A stretch of DNA of 64,000 bases from Zizania palustris (Eukaryota; Streptophyta; Magnoliopsida; Poales; Poaceae): positions 13,036,594 to 13,100,593 of the forward strand of contig JAAALK010000082.1 in assembly GCA_019279435.1 (NCBI GenBank). Reading direction: 5' to 3'. Position numbers and translations under genes: made by a program. A model generated the notes under the pieces. It did no database searches, had not been told where the DNA came from, and saw only the letters and a program-made list of their open reading frames with translations. This document shows positions 35,285 to 47,006 of this stretch, one piece after another (positions within the stretch are counted from its first letter, which is position 1; each line of letters starts with the position of its first letter).

Positions 35285-38200
35285 GTGCAGGATCAGGGAC
35301 TGGAGGATGTATGGATAATGGACTCAGGATGCTCTCGCCACATCATGGGACATCGTAGATGGTTCTCTAGTTTCTCTCCCCCGAGCTCCAAGGAATACAT
35401 CACATTCAGGAACAATGGTCAAGGGAAGGTACACATCATTGGCTCAATTTGTATCTCTGACCATTTCTCTTTGAAGAACGTTGCTTTTGTTGGAAATTTG
35501 AACTTCAATTTGATTTCTATTTCGCAACTTCTTGAAGATGGTTTAGAGGTTCATTTTAAGAAGGGCAGTTCTTCTGTGGTTGATTCTAGAGGGTCTTTGA
35601 TTTGCCAGATCTTACCCTTTGGCAAGGTCTTTCGGTTTGACTTCTCTAGTTCTTTTGGTCCTTCTCGCTGTTTGATTGATGGATTCTCCTCTGAGCTCTG
35701 GAAGTGGCATAGGAGGTTAGGCCATTTGAGTTTTGATCTGCTAGTCAGATTGAGCTCTATGGATCTCATCCGAGAATTGCCCAAGCTTAAGATGGAGAAG
35801 GATCTAGTTTGTCATCCCTGTCGTCATAGGAACATGGTTGCCGCTTCTCACTCACCTGTGACTCAGGTGATGACTTCGTACCCGGGTGAGCTATTACACA
35901 TGGACACTGTTGGTCCAGCTCGGGTACGCTCAGTCGGTGGGAAGTGGTACGCGCTTGTGATCGTTGACGATTTTTCTTGATTCTCGCGGGTTTTCTTTTT
36001 GGAGTCTAAGGATGAGACTTTTCATTTTGTTCATGACCTGATCTTGAAGCTGAAGAATGAGAACAATGGTCGGATGCGAGCGATTCGCTCTAACAACAGC
36101 TCTGAGTTCAAGAATTCTCAATTCGTCAGCTTCTGTAGTGATCAGGGTCTTGATCATCAGTTTTTTGCTCCTTACACTCCCCCACAGAACGACATTGTGG
36201 AACAAAAGAACCGCACGCTAGTCGAGATGGCTAGGACGATGCTCGATTAGCACAAGACTCCTAGGCGCTTTTGGGCTGAAGCCATGAACATGGCTTGCTA
36301 TCTGGCCAACCGCATTTTTCTTAGAGCTTACCTAGGTAAGACTTCGTATGAGTTGTGGTTTGGTAGACAGCCCAAGGTGAGCCACTTGTGAGCGTTTGGC
36401 TGCAAGTGCTTTGTGCTCAAGAAGGGAGGGTATTTGGACAAGTTTGAGTCTCGTTGCTAGGATGTAGTTTTTCTTTGTTATGCTTTGCATTCTTGAGGCT
36501 TCCGTGTTTGGAACCTCAACTCCCAGCAGCTTGTCGAGACTTGTGAGGCTTCTTTTGATGAGTCCTTGCCTTCTTTGACTCCTTCTTTTGAGCTGTCTGG
36601 AGATGGTGAGCTTGGAGAGTCCATCTTCGAGGAAGATGATGACACTCCAGCTGTTGATGAGGGTGGGCCTTCTGCACATCCTGCAGAATCCACACCTTTT
36701 GATACTTCGACTGAGGATGAGGGCGGACCTCTGATCACTTCTTCCACTTTGATCGAGCCTCCTTAGTTGAGTCAAGAGGTGCCAGCTGCTGACTCCGGTG
36801 AGGTGACTTCAGATCACCAGGGATCCCGAGCTGTTCAGCGTGATCACCCCTCAGAGCTCATCATAGGTGATCTCTTTGGGAGGACTTTGCGTTCTTCTGT
36901 TAACTCGCTTGCTGTGTTTGCTGAGTCTGCGTTTGTTGCATCTTTTGAGCCTAGAGACATTTCTCATGCTCTTTCTGATTCAAATTGGATTAATGCCATG
37001 CAAGAAGAGCTTGAGAATTTTGTCCGCCATTGGGTTTGGACACTGGTTGAGCTGCCACCCGGATGCAACCCCATAGACACCAAGTGGGTGTTCAAGAACA
37101 AGCAAGGTGAAGATGGGGTTGTGGTGCGCAACAAAGCTCGATTAGTGGCCCAGGGTTTTTGCCAGAAGGAGGGTATTGACTTTGAAGAGACTTTCGCCCC
37201 TGTTGCCCGTCTTGAGTCCATTCGCATTCTCTTATCTTTTGCCACTTCGAAGGGTTTTAAGCTTTTTCAATTGGATGTCAAGAGTGCTTTTCTGAACAGG
37301 TACATAGAGGAGGAGGTTTATGTTAGGCAGCCCTACTGTTTTGAGAACCCTAAGTTTCCTCGACATGTTTTTAAGCTGAAAAAGCTTTATACGGTCTGAA
37401 GCAAGCCCCCAAGGCTTGGTATGACCGGTTGAAGCAGTTTTTGTTGGGGAATGGCTTTGTGATGGGTTCTGTGGATAAAACTCTTTTCTTGCTTAGAGAT
37501 TCCTCAGATTTCTTGGTTGCTCAGATTTATATGGATGATATCATTTTTGGTGGTACTACTGATGCTCTTGTGTCCATGTTTTCTGAGTAGATGCACAACG
37601 AGTTTGAGATGAGCCTCATGGGTGAGCTCAAGTATTTCCTAGGGCTCTAGATCAAGCAGACCAAGGACAACAATTTCATCCACCAGGGTAAGTATACACA
37701 GGACATGTTGAAGAAGTTCGACTTTGGTGGAGAGCTGAAGCCTCAGATGATCCCAATGGGTACATCTGGGGGCCTAGACAAGGACGAGAGCGGCGTCAAG
37801 GTTAACGAGAGAGAGTTTCGAGGGATGATCGGTTCGCTGCTGTACTTGACGGCGATGAGGCCAGACATACAGTTTGCCATGGGACTGTGCGCGCGCTTCC
37901 AGTCTTCACCCCGCACGTCTCATCGGCAGGCTATCAAGCGCATTTTCAGGTATCTTACCTATGTGCCTGATCTAGGTCTTTATTATTCAGCATCATCATC
38001 TCTTGATTTATCTGGCTTTTCGGACGATGACTTTGGTGGGTGCCGGTTGGATCGCAAGTCGACTTCCGGTACTTGCTAGTTTCTTGGTTCTTCTCTTGTC
38101 TCTTGGTCTTCTCGAAAGAGTCTGGAGTTGCACTTTCGACCACTGAGGCTGAGTATGTAGCTGCTGCTACCTACTGCTCATAGTTGGTTTGGATGATTTC

Positions 38201-38477
38201 CACATTGCAAGATTTTTGGTTGTTCTTTCCTACCAGAGTGCCTTTGTTTTGTGACAGCACCAGTGCGATTAGTGTAGGGAAAAACCCTTGTCTCCATTCA
38301 AAAACCAAACACATTGATGTGCGCTTTCACTTTCTGAGGGATCAATATGAGAAAGGTGTCATTGACCTTGTTCATGTTGATACCCATCATCAGTTGGCTG
38401 ACATTTTCACCAAACCCGTAGATCAGTCTACTTTTGAGCGTTTACGAGGGGATTTGGGTGTTCTGTATCCTTTTTAG
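35285..38477 (+). pseudogene. Sirevirus pol (PR-IN-RT-RNase H), broken
   Basis: The frame begins one base behind gag's frame. Protease: IMDSGCSRH with catalytic DSG at 35321-35329. Integrase: HHCC zinc region (35700-35830), first Asp in HMDTVGP; the second catalytic Asp reads Asn (IRSNNSSEF), and Glu is present in VEQKNRT. Stops at 35978, 36248 and 36388 interrupt it, with more between 36458 and 36497. RT: begins near 36990 (WVFKNKQGEDGV), with a frameshift near 37395 and the catalytic box reading YMDD instead of YVDD near 37533; TAG at 37650 follows FLGL. RNase H: 37705-38477 with CDSTSAISVGKNP, ending GDLGVLYPF then TAG. Confidence 0.85.
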
Positions 38478-39866
38478 GATATTTTGAGTCTGTTTTCTTT
38501 CTTTTTTACTCATTTCTTGAGTCTTTTTGTGTGTGTTCATAACATGCATATTCACATATCACACTTTGAGCCTCTTCTGTTATATGATTGATCTGCTTTA
38601 TTTTTTTTCTAGCTGGTACATGCTTTTGATTACTTGTCGATGATCATGCTTTGCTTCAGTTCACTTGATATGTCTGATATCTGTCATATGCATGGCTTTT
38701 ATGCTTTAAAATTGAAAAATGATCACCATTGCTTCTGGTAACTAGCATGTGTAGGATGAATGCTTTTGCTAGCTGTTACATGCCTTGTAGCTAGTTCCTC
38801 ACTTAGATGCAGATATGCAACTTGGACATCTATATGCTTTAACATGGAAAATGTGCTATAAAAATGATAAAAATAAAAAATGAATGAAAATTACATGCCT
38901 TTTTATGCTTGAGTTGAAAAGATCCAGGTGGGTTTGCTTTGTCGCATTGCATTGTTCTGGACTGCTAACCATAGCACTTTGGTATGAACTAGGACAGTGT
39001 AGTGTATGCCAAGACCAATGTCTTAAGCTTCTGATGGTGCAGTTCTAGCCTAGGCTTGACTTGGTCGGTTAGCATAAGGTTTGACATGCAAATAACCCCT
39101 GGCAAAAATGAAAAAGGAAAAAGAAAAAGGCTGGAAATTAAAAAGATAACAAGTTTGCTGAAGCATTTTGTTTTGGACATTGCTTATCTTGGTAGATATC
39201 AGTTAGCTTCTGCATCTCATGCTTTACCTTGCTTGTCATCTAGAAAATGTGGTGATGCTTTTGTTTGCAAAAATTGAAAAAAGTGTGCTAATGACTTTCT
39301 TTAGATATCATCTGTTGCACTGATCATGCCATGTGTCTTAGACAGTATGTCTTTTGCTATACCTGCTAGACATTGTAACTGCAGTCAATCATATTTGAGA
39401 AGCATGCTTTCTACACTCCACCTGCACCCCAGTTGCATTCATTGCATATTTTGAGGGGGAGTTGCATTTTAGGGGGAGTCTGTGTCTCTTTAGAGTGCAT
39501 TTAGTCTCGCTTGATGAGTCCAATTGTCAACAAGGGGGGAAATTTTGGGAGAAGAGTTTATCGGGGAGTTTTGGCTTTCTCTGGGATTTGTTTAAGGCGG
39601 AGTTTTTTTGTCCCGTTTGTCCTTACTCTTTGAATATGCTTGTTGATAATTCTGAGATTGCACTCGTTTTGAGTTTTTGCCTTTGGTTAACCATAATTAC
39701 CGCCTTCTTGCTTTTGTTTCGCTTTTGGTCATTAGGGTTAAATTTTTATTTTATTTTCTTCTTCTCTGCCTTCTTGTGTTTTGTTTTTCGTGTTTCTACA
39801 TGTGCTTGCAGGTACTGGAGAGCTGATGAAGAGAAGTGTTGACAATTCACTCATCAAGGGGGAGAT
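38478..39866 (+). other. Sirevirus 3' non-coding region with multiple polypurine tracts
   Basis: No ORF is supported. Purine tracts occur at 39450 (ttgagggggagttg), 39470 (tagggggagtc), 39532 (aaggggggaaattttggg) and, as the functional one, 39855-39866 (aagggggagat) abutting the LTR. Repeated tracts of this kind are characteristic of Sireviruses. The block 38941-39105 is conserved in all four Sirevirus copies of the window. No env-like ORF is present. Confidence 0.8.
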
Positions 39867-41967
39867 TGAGGAGCCATGTTGAAGAGTATGGGCCTCATGG
39901 CTCCAGATGTGATGAGTCATTGTCAACTGAAGTCAAGAAGACTGAAGAGAGGAGAAGACATGCTGTGTCTGGGCCACATGTGACGCAGGTACACGGGCAG
40001 CGAGCGACTGTCGGGCAGAGGGGCCACAAAGTCGGGCTGGCCCAATCCGGGTACATTTGCTAGGAGCAATAGAGGATCCATTGGGATGTTGATCAGGATT
40101 GACTCAAGTACACTGGCGGCGAGCGATTGCTGGGGTGAGAGAGCTGCGGAATCGGGCCGTCCCAATCCGGGTACCTGGTGCAAAGTCGGTGGATGCTTTG
40201 TTAGTTTCGGCGCAAAACTGATGACCGCTGATCTCGGATCGGACCGTTCTGAGGCGAAGCCGTAGTCGCTACGAAAGCTCCGCTTCAGGATAAGTCATCT
40301 GTAATTAGGGTTTTACTATTTGTCCTTAGGTCCACAGTCATTTAGTCAAGTTTGTAAAAATATCCTAATTGCAGTTTGGTCTTTTCCATTTTATTTCAGC
40401 GTCTGTAAAAAACCCTAAGGGTCTTTTAATATTTTCCTAAGCTATTGGGCTGCCTATAAATAGGGCGCCAATCCCTATGGTTAGGGTTACCCTTTCTGAA
40501 ATTACTTTTCTAATCAAAGAGATTGGGTCACTTTTTGGTTTCTTCCTCCAGGTGTTTGTTCGTCACTGCCACCATTGTGTTTCATCGCGCATACGCCGAG
40601 AGATCGCCTCATCTGGTTCTCTGTTTCTCAACCATCTAGTTTCAATGTGGTTTTGTTTACTATTGCATCGCTTTGCGTGCCTTATTATTCTGTATGCGAT
40701 TGCTATAGTTTTTTCTACAACGCTTTTCTGCCATCTGATATTTTACGCATCATATGAAGGGATCATTTTTCTATCAGGAAATTGTTTTAGTCCTGGCAGC
40801 TAGGTTCTATAGGTCTTTGTCTCTGTGCTTGAAGACTGCAGGAGGTCCTTTTTTCTGTTGCAATCTGGCATGGTTCTCTGGTTGTTCATTGCATAGGAGC
40901 TAGTTTGCAGAAACAACACTGCTATGCAGTTTGCAGCTACCTAGGCAAACTAGTACTAGTTTAGAGTTCTTGCATTAATCTATTGATTCGGTTGAGGTGC
41001 TGCTCGGCTGGATATTGTTTTTTTCTTTGTGTCTTAGGATGTGATGTGTTGCTGCATGCACTCAGTCTAGCCAGGCCTAGGCTCTAGCCTTCGGTCTATT
41101 GCGTGCAACACGTGTCTTGTAGCAGGTTTTTGTGTGGGAAGCTGTGAATTTCAGGCGAAGGAGCCAGTGCCCACGCCAGAAGTATTTTTGGTAATGAATC
41201 TGTTGGCGCGTTGTTTCTGCCGAAGCAGGTTTCGCTGCTTCTGTTTTCTGGCTTCTTGTGCGGAGTCACCCTTCGAGCTTGCTTCGAGGCTAGCTGTGAA
41301 GGTAGTTGTGTAGCTTCGATTCTGAGCTCAGGACAGCATAGCATAGGTTCAAAGTATAGGCTTCGTTGGTTTTCGTGCGAAGTGCTTTGCGAAGGTAGCT
41401 GCGAAGCTACGGTTTTTTAGGCTTCGTTCCTCAAAGTCTGTTTTTTTAAAACCTGTACGAAGCTCCTTTTTCCCTTGGGCTATAGACTTCGATCAGATCT
41501 TTTACTCAAGGCTTCGAAGTCCATGCTTTGTTACTGTTTCGAAGTAGGCATCGATAAAACACTCCTCAGGCTTCGAACCGAAGTTTGACATTCCTGAAAA
41601 GCTGAGAGCCTCGCACGAGGGGTTCAAACAGGCTTCGTCAAGTATCGAACTGGAGACAACATTGAACAGTAAGATTTCTCATTTCACGTGTACTTGAATT
41701 TAAATGCCTGTGACAATTTATTTTTCATGAAGCTGGAATACTCTTGTCTTGATTGATCTGTTGAACTGCCTTTAAGCACTTTGTTGGTGTCTTTTCAATT
41801 AGGACACCGATCGTTTTTAGGCTAGATCTTTTTAGGCTCTATTGATCTGTTTATCTTTCTCTGCTAAGTCAGTTGAGGTGCGTTGGGTGTTGGGAGCAGG
41901 CCATTGATTCGAAAGAATTTTTTAGGCACCCATTCACCCCTCTCTGGTCGCTACTTTTGGTCCTACA
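39867..41967 (+). repeat. 3' LTR, 2101 bp
   Basis: TGAGGAGCCATG ... GGTCCTACA. It contains a diverged direct repeat (39989-40054 and 40108-40174, each ending cccaatccgggtac), a TATA box (TATAAATA, 40455-40462) and a CTTCG/CGAAG-rich stretch at 41200-41680. It is joined at 41967 directly to the middle of another element's integrase. Confidence 0.88.
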
Positions 41968-44238
41968 CACTCCCCCACAGAACAACGTTGTGGAACAAAA
42001 GAATCGAACGCTGGTCGAGATGGCCAGGATGATGCTCGATGAGCATAGGACTCCTAAGCGTTTTTGGGCTAAAGTTATGAACACAACTTGCTATCTAGCC
42101 AACCATATTTTTCTTAGAGCTTACCTTTTTAAGACATTATATGAGTTGCGGTATGGTAGACAACCCAAGGTGAGCCACGTGTGAGCATTTGGCTGCAAGT
42201 TCTTTGTGCTCAAGAAGGGAGGACATTTGGAAAGTTTGAGTCTCGCTACTGGGATGAAGTTTTTTTGGTTATGCTTTGCATTCTCGAGGCTTCTGAGTCT
42301 AGAATCTCGACACTCAGCAGCTTGTTGAGACTTCGACACCGACTAGTTTGTTGAGACATGTGAGGTTTCTTTTAATGAATCTATGCTTTTGATTACCCCT
42401 TCTTTTGAGTTTTCAGGTAATGATGAGCTTGGAGACCATCTTCGAGGAAGATGAAGATGCTCCTACTGATGGTTAGGGTGGGCCTTCTGCACAGCCTACA
42501 GACCCCATGCTTCGATCGAGCCCCCTCCATCGAGATCAGAGGTGCCAGCTGTTGATTCCAGGGAGGTGACGTCTGAGTGTCAAGGCTCCTAGGCTGTTCA
42601 GCGTGATCATCCACCACATCTTATCATCGGCGACATCACTTCGAGATCGCTGAGATCTCAATCAGGTTCACTTGTTGTTTCGCTCAGTCTGCATTTGTTC
42701 CTACTTTTGAGCCAAAATATGTTGGACATGCTTTATCTGATGCTAATTGGATTAATGCCATGCAAGAAGAGTTTGAAAATTTTTATTGCAATCAGGTTTG
42801 GACACTAGTTGAGATTCCACCTAAATACAACCCCATAGTTACAAAGTGGGTGTTTAAGAACAAGTAAGGTGAAGATGGGGTTATGGTGCGCAACAATTCT
42901 CGACTAGTTTCCCAGGTTTTTTTCTAGAAGGAGGGTATTAATTTTGAGGAGACTTTCACCCCCGTTGCCCGTCTTGAGTCCATTCACATTCTCTTGGCAT
43001 TCACTGCTTTGAAAGGTTTTAACCTTTTTCAAATAGATGTCAAGAGTGCTTTTCTAAACAGGTACATAGAGGAGGAAGTCTATGTGAGGCAGCCCCCCAA
43101 TTTTGAGAATCCTAACTTTCTCAAACATGTTTTCAAGCTTCAAAAAGCTTCATATGGTCTGAAGCAAGCCCCTAGGGCTTGGTATGATCGCTTGAAACAG
43201 TTTTTGTTGGGGAACGACTTTCAAATGAGTTATGTTGACAAAACTCTTTTCTTGCTCAAACTTGGCTTTGATTTCTTGGATGCTCAGATATACGTGGACA
43301 ATATTATTTTTGGTGGTTCTTCTAATGTGCGTGTATCCATGTTTTTTGAGCAGATGCATAGTGAGTTTGAGATAAGCCTCATGGGTGACTTTAAGTACTT
43401 CCTAGGCCTTAAGATCAAGCAGACAAAGGAGGGCATCTTCATCCATGAGAGCAAGTACACCAAGGATATGTTGAAGAAGTTTGACTTTGGTGGTGAGCTG
43501 AAGCCTCAGATGACCCCCATGGGCACATATGGGGGCCTACATAAGGACGCGAGTGGTGTCAAGGTCAATGAGATAGAATATCGAGGGATGATCAGATCGC
43601 TATTGTACCTGATGGCGATGAGACCAGACATCTAGTTTGTTGCGGGAATGTGTGCTCGCTTCCATTCTTCACCGCGTGCAACTCATCGACACGCTGTCAA
43701 GCACATTTTCAGGTATCTTACCTATGCGCCCGATCTCGGTTTATTCTATTCAGCATCTTCATCTCTTGATTTGTGTGGTTTTTCGGACGATGATTTTGGT
43801 GGGTGCCGATTGGATCACAAGTCGACTTCTGGTACCTATCAGTTCCTTGGCTCTTCGCTTGTTTCTTGGTCTTCTCAAAAACAATCTAGAGTTACACTTT
43901 CCACCACAGAGGTTGAGTATGTAGCTGCTAGCTAATGCTCACAGTTAGTTTGGATAATTTCTACTCTTAGAGATTTTGGGTTGTCTTTTCCTACCAGAGT
44001 GCCTTTGTTTTGCTATAGCACCGCCACGATTAGTGTAAGAAAAAACACATGCCTTCATTCAAAAGCGAAACATATTGATGTGTGCTTTCACTTCTTGAGA
44101 TACTAATATGAGAAAGGTGTCATTGACCTTATTCATGTTGAGTCTCATCATTAGGTAGCTCATATTCTCACCAAACCCCTAGATCAGTCTACTTTTGAGT
44201 TTTTGCGAGGGGATTTGGGAGTTGTGTATCCTTTTTAG
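41968..44238 (+). pseudogene. Sirevirus pol 3' part, broken
   Basis: Integrase C-terminal half (41968-42184, catalytic Glu in VEQKNRT retained), a variable linker with several stops (42185-42700), RT (42730-43440) whose catalytic box reads YVDNI instead of YVDDI in QIYVDN near 43289, and RNase H (43441-44238) ending VVYPF then TAG. The longest open part is 42994-43635. Where two other copies carry a stop after FLGL, this one reads Lys (FLGLKIKQTK). Stops occur at 42182, 42866, 42926, 43634, 43933 and elsewhere. Confidence 0.82.
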
Positions 44239-46001
44239 GATATTTTTGATTCTTTTCTTTCTTCTTTACTCTTTTATTGAGTCTTTTGTGTGAGTACATA
44301 TCATGCATATTCATATATTCACACTTTGAGTTTGCTTCTATTATATGATTAAACTTCTTTTACTTGTTCCTACTAGTATATGCTTTTGAATACATATCGA
44401 TGATCATGATTTGTTTCAGTTTACTTGATATATCTAATATCTGTCATATGTATGGCTTTTATGCTTTAAAATTGAAAAACGGTCACCACTGTTTCTAGTA
44501 ACTAGCATATGTAAGCTGAATGATTTTGCTATCTTTTACATGCCTGGTAGCAAAATCCTTTACTTTGATGCAAATATGCAACTTGAACATCTATATGCTT
44601 TACATGAAAAATGTGCTCTAAAATGATAAAAATCATAAAAAATGAAAAATCAATGCCTTTTTATGCTTAAGTGAAAATATCTAGGTAGGTTTGTTGTGTC
44701 GCATTGCATTGTTTTGGACTGCTTACCATAGCACTTTGGTATGAACTAGGTTATTATAATATATGCCAAGACCAATGTCTTAAGCTTCTAATGATCCTGT
44801 TCTGGCCTAGCCTTGACTTGATCGGTAAGCATAAGGTTAACATACAAATAATCTCTGAAGCAAAATCAAAAGAAAAAGAAATGAAAGAGCCTAAAAATAA
44901 TAAAGATAACAAGTTTGCTCAAGCTCTAAGTTTTGGATGTGCAGACTGGGTAGATAATAGCTAGATTTTGCTATTCATGCTTTAACTTCCTTGTCAACTA
45001 GAAATTTTGGTGATGCTTTTATTTGCAAGAATCTGAAAATGCATGTGAATGATTTTCTTAGGATTATATCAACTGTATTGATCATGTCATGTTTCTTATA
45101 CTATATTTTATGCTATACTTTCAGGTTTTTGTAATTGTTATTAATCATATCTGATAAGCTTATTTTTTATAGTCTACTTGCACCCTAGTTGTATTCATTA
45201 CATATTTTGAGGGGAGCTGTATTTCAAGAGGTGTTGAGTTGTGTCTCTTTTAAATGTTTTTAATTTCACTAAGTGCTTGTCTGCAGCACGACATCTACAG
45301 CGAGCAATTCGAACTAAGTGCACTAATTCATGTTACTGCTCAAACCTAGCTTCTGCATGTACTGCACTACAATTTTATTACCGGATTTTGTTTTTCTTTG
45401 CCACCTTGATTCGTGTGCATAAACACACGCATGCAGTTTAAGGGCTGCGGTTGCAGCTCTAGCACACTACGCCTGCTGTTTTGCATAGCAGTTTCTATTT
45501 TCAACCGCCAGCCTTCACACCGAGATGCCACCAACCACCTGCACTGTGTCTTCGTAGTCATCGACCAGATTTTATCCCTTGCACTTTATCTGTTTGATAA
45601 AATGTTAATGTCAAGAATTTGGTGATTTTCATGTTTGAATTGTGAGTATGCAAATGAGATTGTCCGTGATGTGCTTGATGAAATATATGTGAAATCTGTG
45701 TACTTGACAAATATTTGGTAAAATGCCTCAGAACTTTGCATGTATGCCAAGTGCTTGATGATTTGTTTGTCTGTTTAGTGAGTGATTTCCGTCTGTACTT
45801 CACCCGTTCATTCAACTGCCTTTGAGTACTGTATAGATGTCACCGGTTGCTTTCTAAAGGCTAGATTTAATCTTTAGTGCTTGTGATCTCTCGGACTGTC
45901 AATTCACATCGTATCTGACAGGAAAGTTATAACATGTGTGATTTGTGAAAATTTAATTGCGTCCATTCACCCCTCCACTGGTCGCTACTCTCGGTCCTAT
46001 A
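44239..46001 (+). other. Sirevirus 3' non-coding region and LTR remnant
   Basis: The first kilobase parallels 38478-39480. After about 45265 the sequence switches to LTR-like material with actgcctttgagtactg, then tctaaaggctagattt, and the LTR tail gtccattcacccctccactgg. The small frames here (45241-45625, 45558-45815) are not supported as genes. Confidence 0.6.
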
Positions 46002-46013
46002 TCGCAAGCCTCT

Positions 46014-46180
46014 AGGGATGTTTTCGGATCAAATATAATATGGATGGAAATAAATTCAGATGTCACTATTTACCACATTTTATTTCAGATTTGAATACGA
46101 ATACATATATTTTCGAATACGAATACAAGACGGATAGCTCGAATTCTAATATGAATATGAATGTTTATTAAGTTCAACAT
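46014..46180. mobile_element. hAT (Ac-like) transposon end, fragment
   Basis: TAGGGATG at 46014 equals the start of Ac/Ds-type terminal inverted repeats, followed by repeated gaatacgaatac and gaatatgaat units typical of such subterminal regions. No matching other end was found nearby, so it is a fragment or a chance resemblance. Confidence 0.35.
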
Positions 46181-47006
46181 AATTTTTTTATGCCGAATAT
46201 GAAATTTTTCGTGCCGAGTATGAAAGATTTAAATTTTTTGTTTGCCAAGTGTAAGCACTCGACAAACATAAATAATTTGTTGAGTGCCTTAAATTTAGCA
46301 CTCGACAACCATTTTTTATTTTTTATTTTTTTTCAAATGTGTTCTTCATTTTTATTGTCAAATTTTGTGAAACATTTTTAAATTTAGTGAGTAAGTCCTA
46401 AAATAGACTCAAATATATTAATATAATTTTTCTATAGGTTGTTGTTCATTATTGCATTTACTTGTAGTTCAAATTTGATCAATTTCAATATAAATCCTAG
46501 AAACACACTAAATGAATTAAAAATAGTAATCTAACACCGAAAATACCAAATTTTTACATGAAATAAGCTACAATATATTTTGATTGTAAAAAAAGTTTTG
46601 AGTTTAGACAAAGATTTAACCATCAATTTAATTTTAAACCTAATCCATTCCTTCTATAAACCCTAATCCCTCTTTGGAGAATCTCCGGTTTCTCAACATC
46701 CTACATGAAACTTTCTCAATTTTTTTTTATTTTTTATCACGTCATATATGTATCATATCATAACAACATGACAAGTCTTGTGTTTTCACACTTCATTTGT
46801 TTATTAGAATTAAAAAACTATTAAGCTCCATATTGCTAATCGAGTGTCAAAACTTAAATTTTTCAAAATTTCTTTCAATTTAGTGGTTAAGGCCTACAAA
46901 TGGACTCAAAAATATGAATATGATTTTTCTATAAATTTTGATTGATTTTTCCAGGCACTTGCAGTTCAAATTTCACAAATTTCCATTTAAATCCTAGAAA
47001 CACTAT
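46181..47006. mobile_element. CACTA-like debris
   Basis: Motifs gccgagtatg, gccaagtgtaagcactcgac, gttgagtgcc and gcactcgacaacc (46215-46310), and aatcgagtgtc at 46838, are of the GCCGAGTGC subterminal type common in grass CACTA elements. No intact end or transposase was found. The rest is AT-rich without genes. Confidence 0.4.

Larger units (their letters stand above)
28338..41967 (+). mobile_element. Sirevirus-type copia element with truncated 5' LTR
   Basis: Order: last 253 bp of the 5' LTR, Met-tRNA primer-binding site, gag, pol (protease-integrase-RT-RNase H, the copia order), a 1.4-kb 3' non-coding region with several polypurine tracts, and a complete 2.1-kb 3' LTR. The repeated G-runs before the 3' LTR, the LTR tail cattcaccccccctctggtcgc, and the long gag with CCHC knuckle and poly-Ser/acid region are marks of the Sirevirus lineage. 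A 3871-bp solo LTR is nested in gag. Pol and gag hold many stops, so it is dead. Confidence 0.88.
41968..46001 (+). mobile_element. Sirevirus 3' half, decayed
   Basis: Begins abruptly inside integrase (PPQNNVVEQKNRT), then RT, RNase H, 3' non-coding region (44239-45265, with the conserved block at 44699-44860) and the remains of an LTR (about 45270-46001, ending tcggtcctata). The terminal polypurine tract and LTR start are deleted. Divergence from the other copies is high. Confidence 0.8.
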
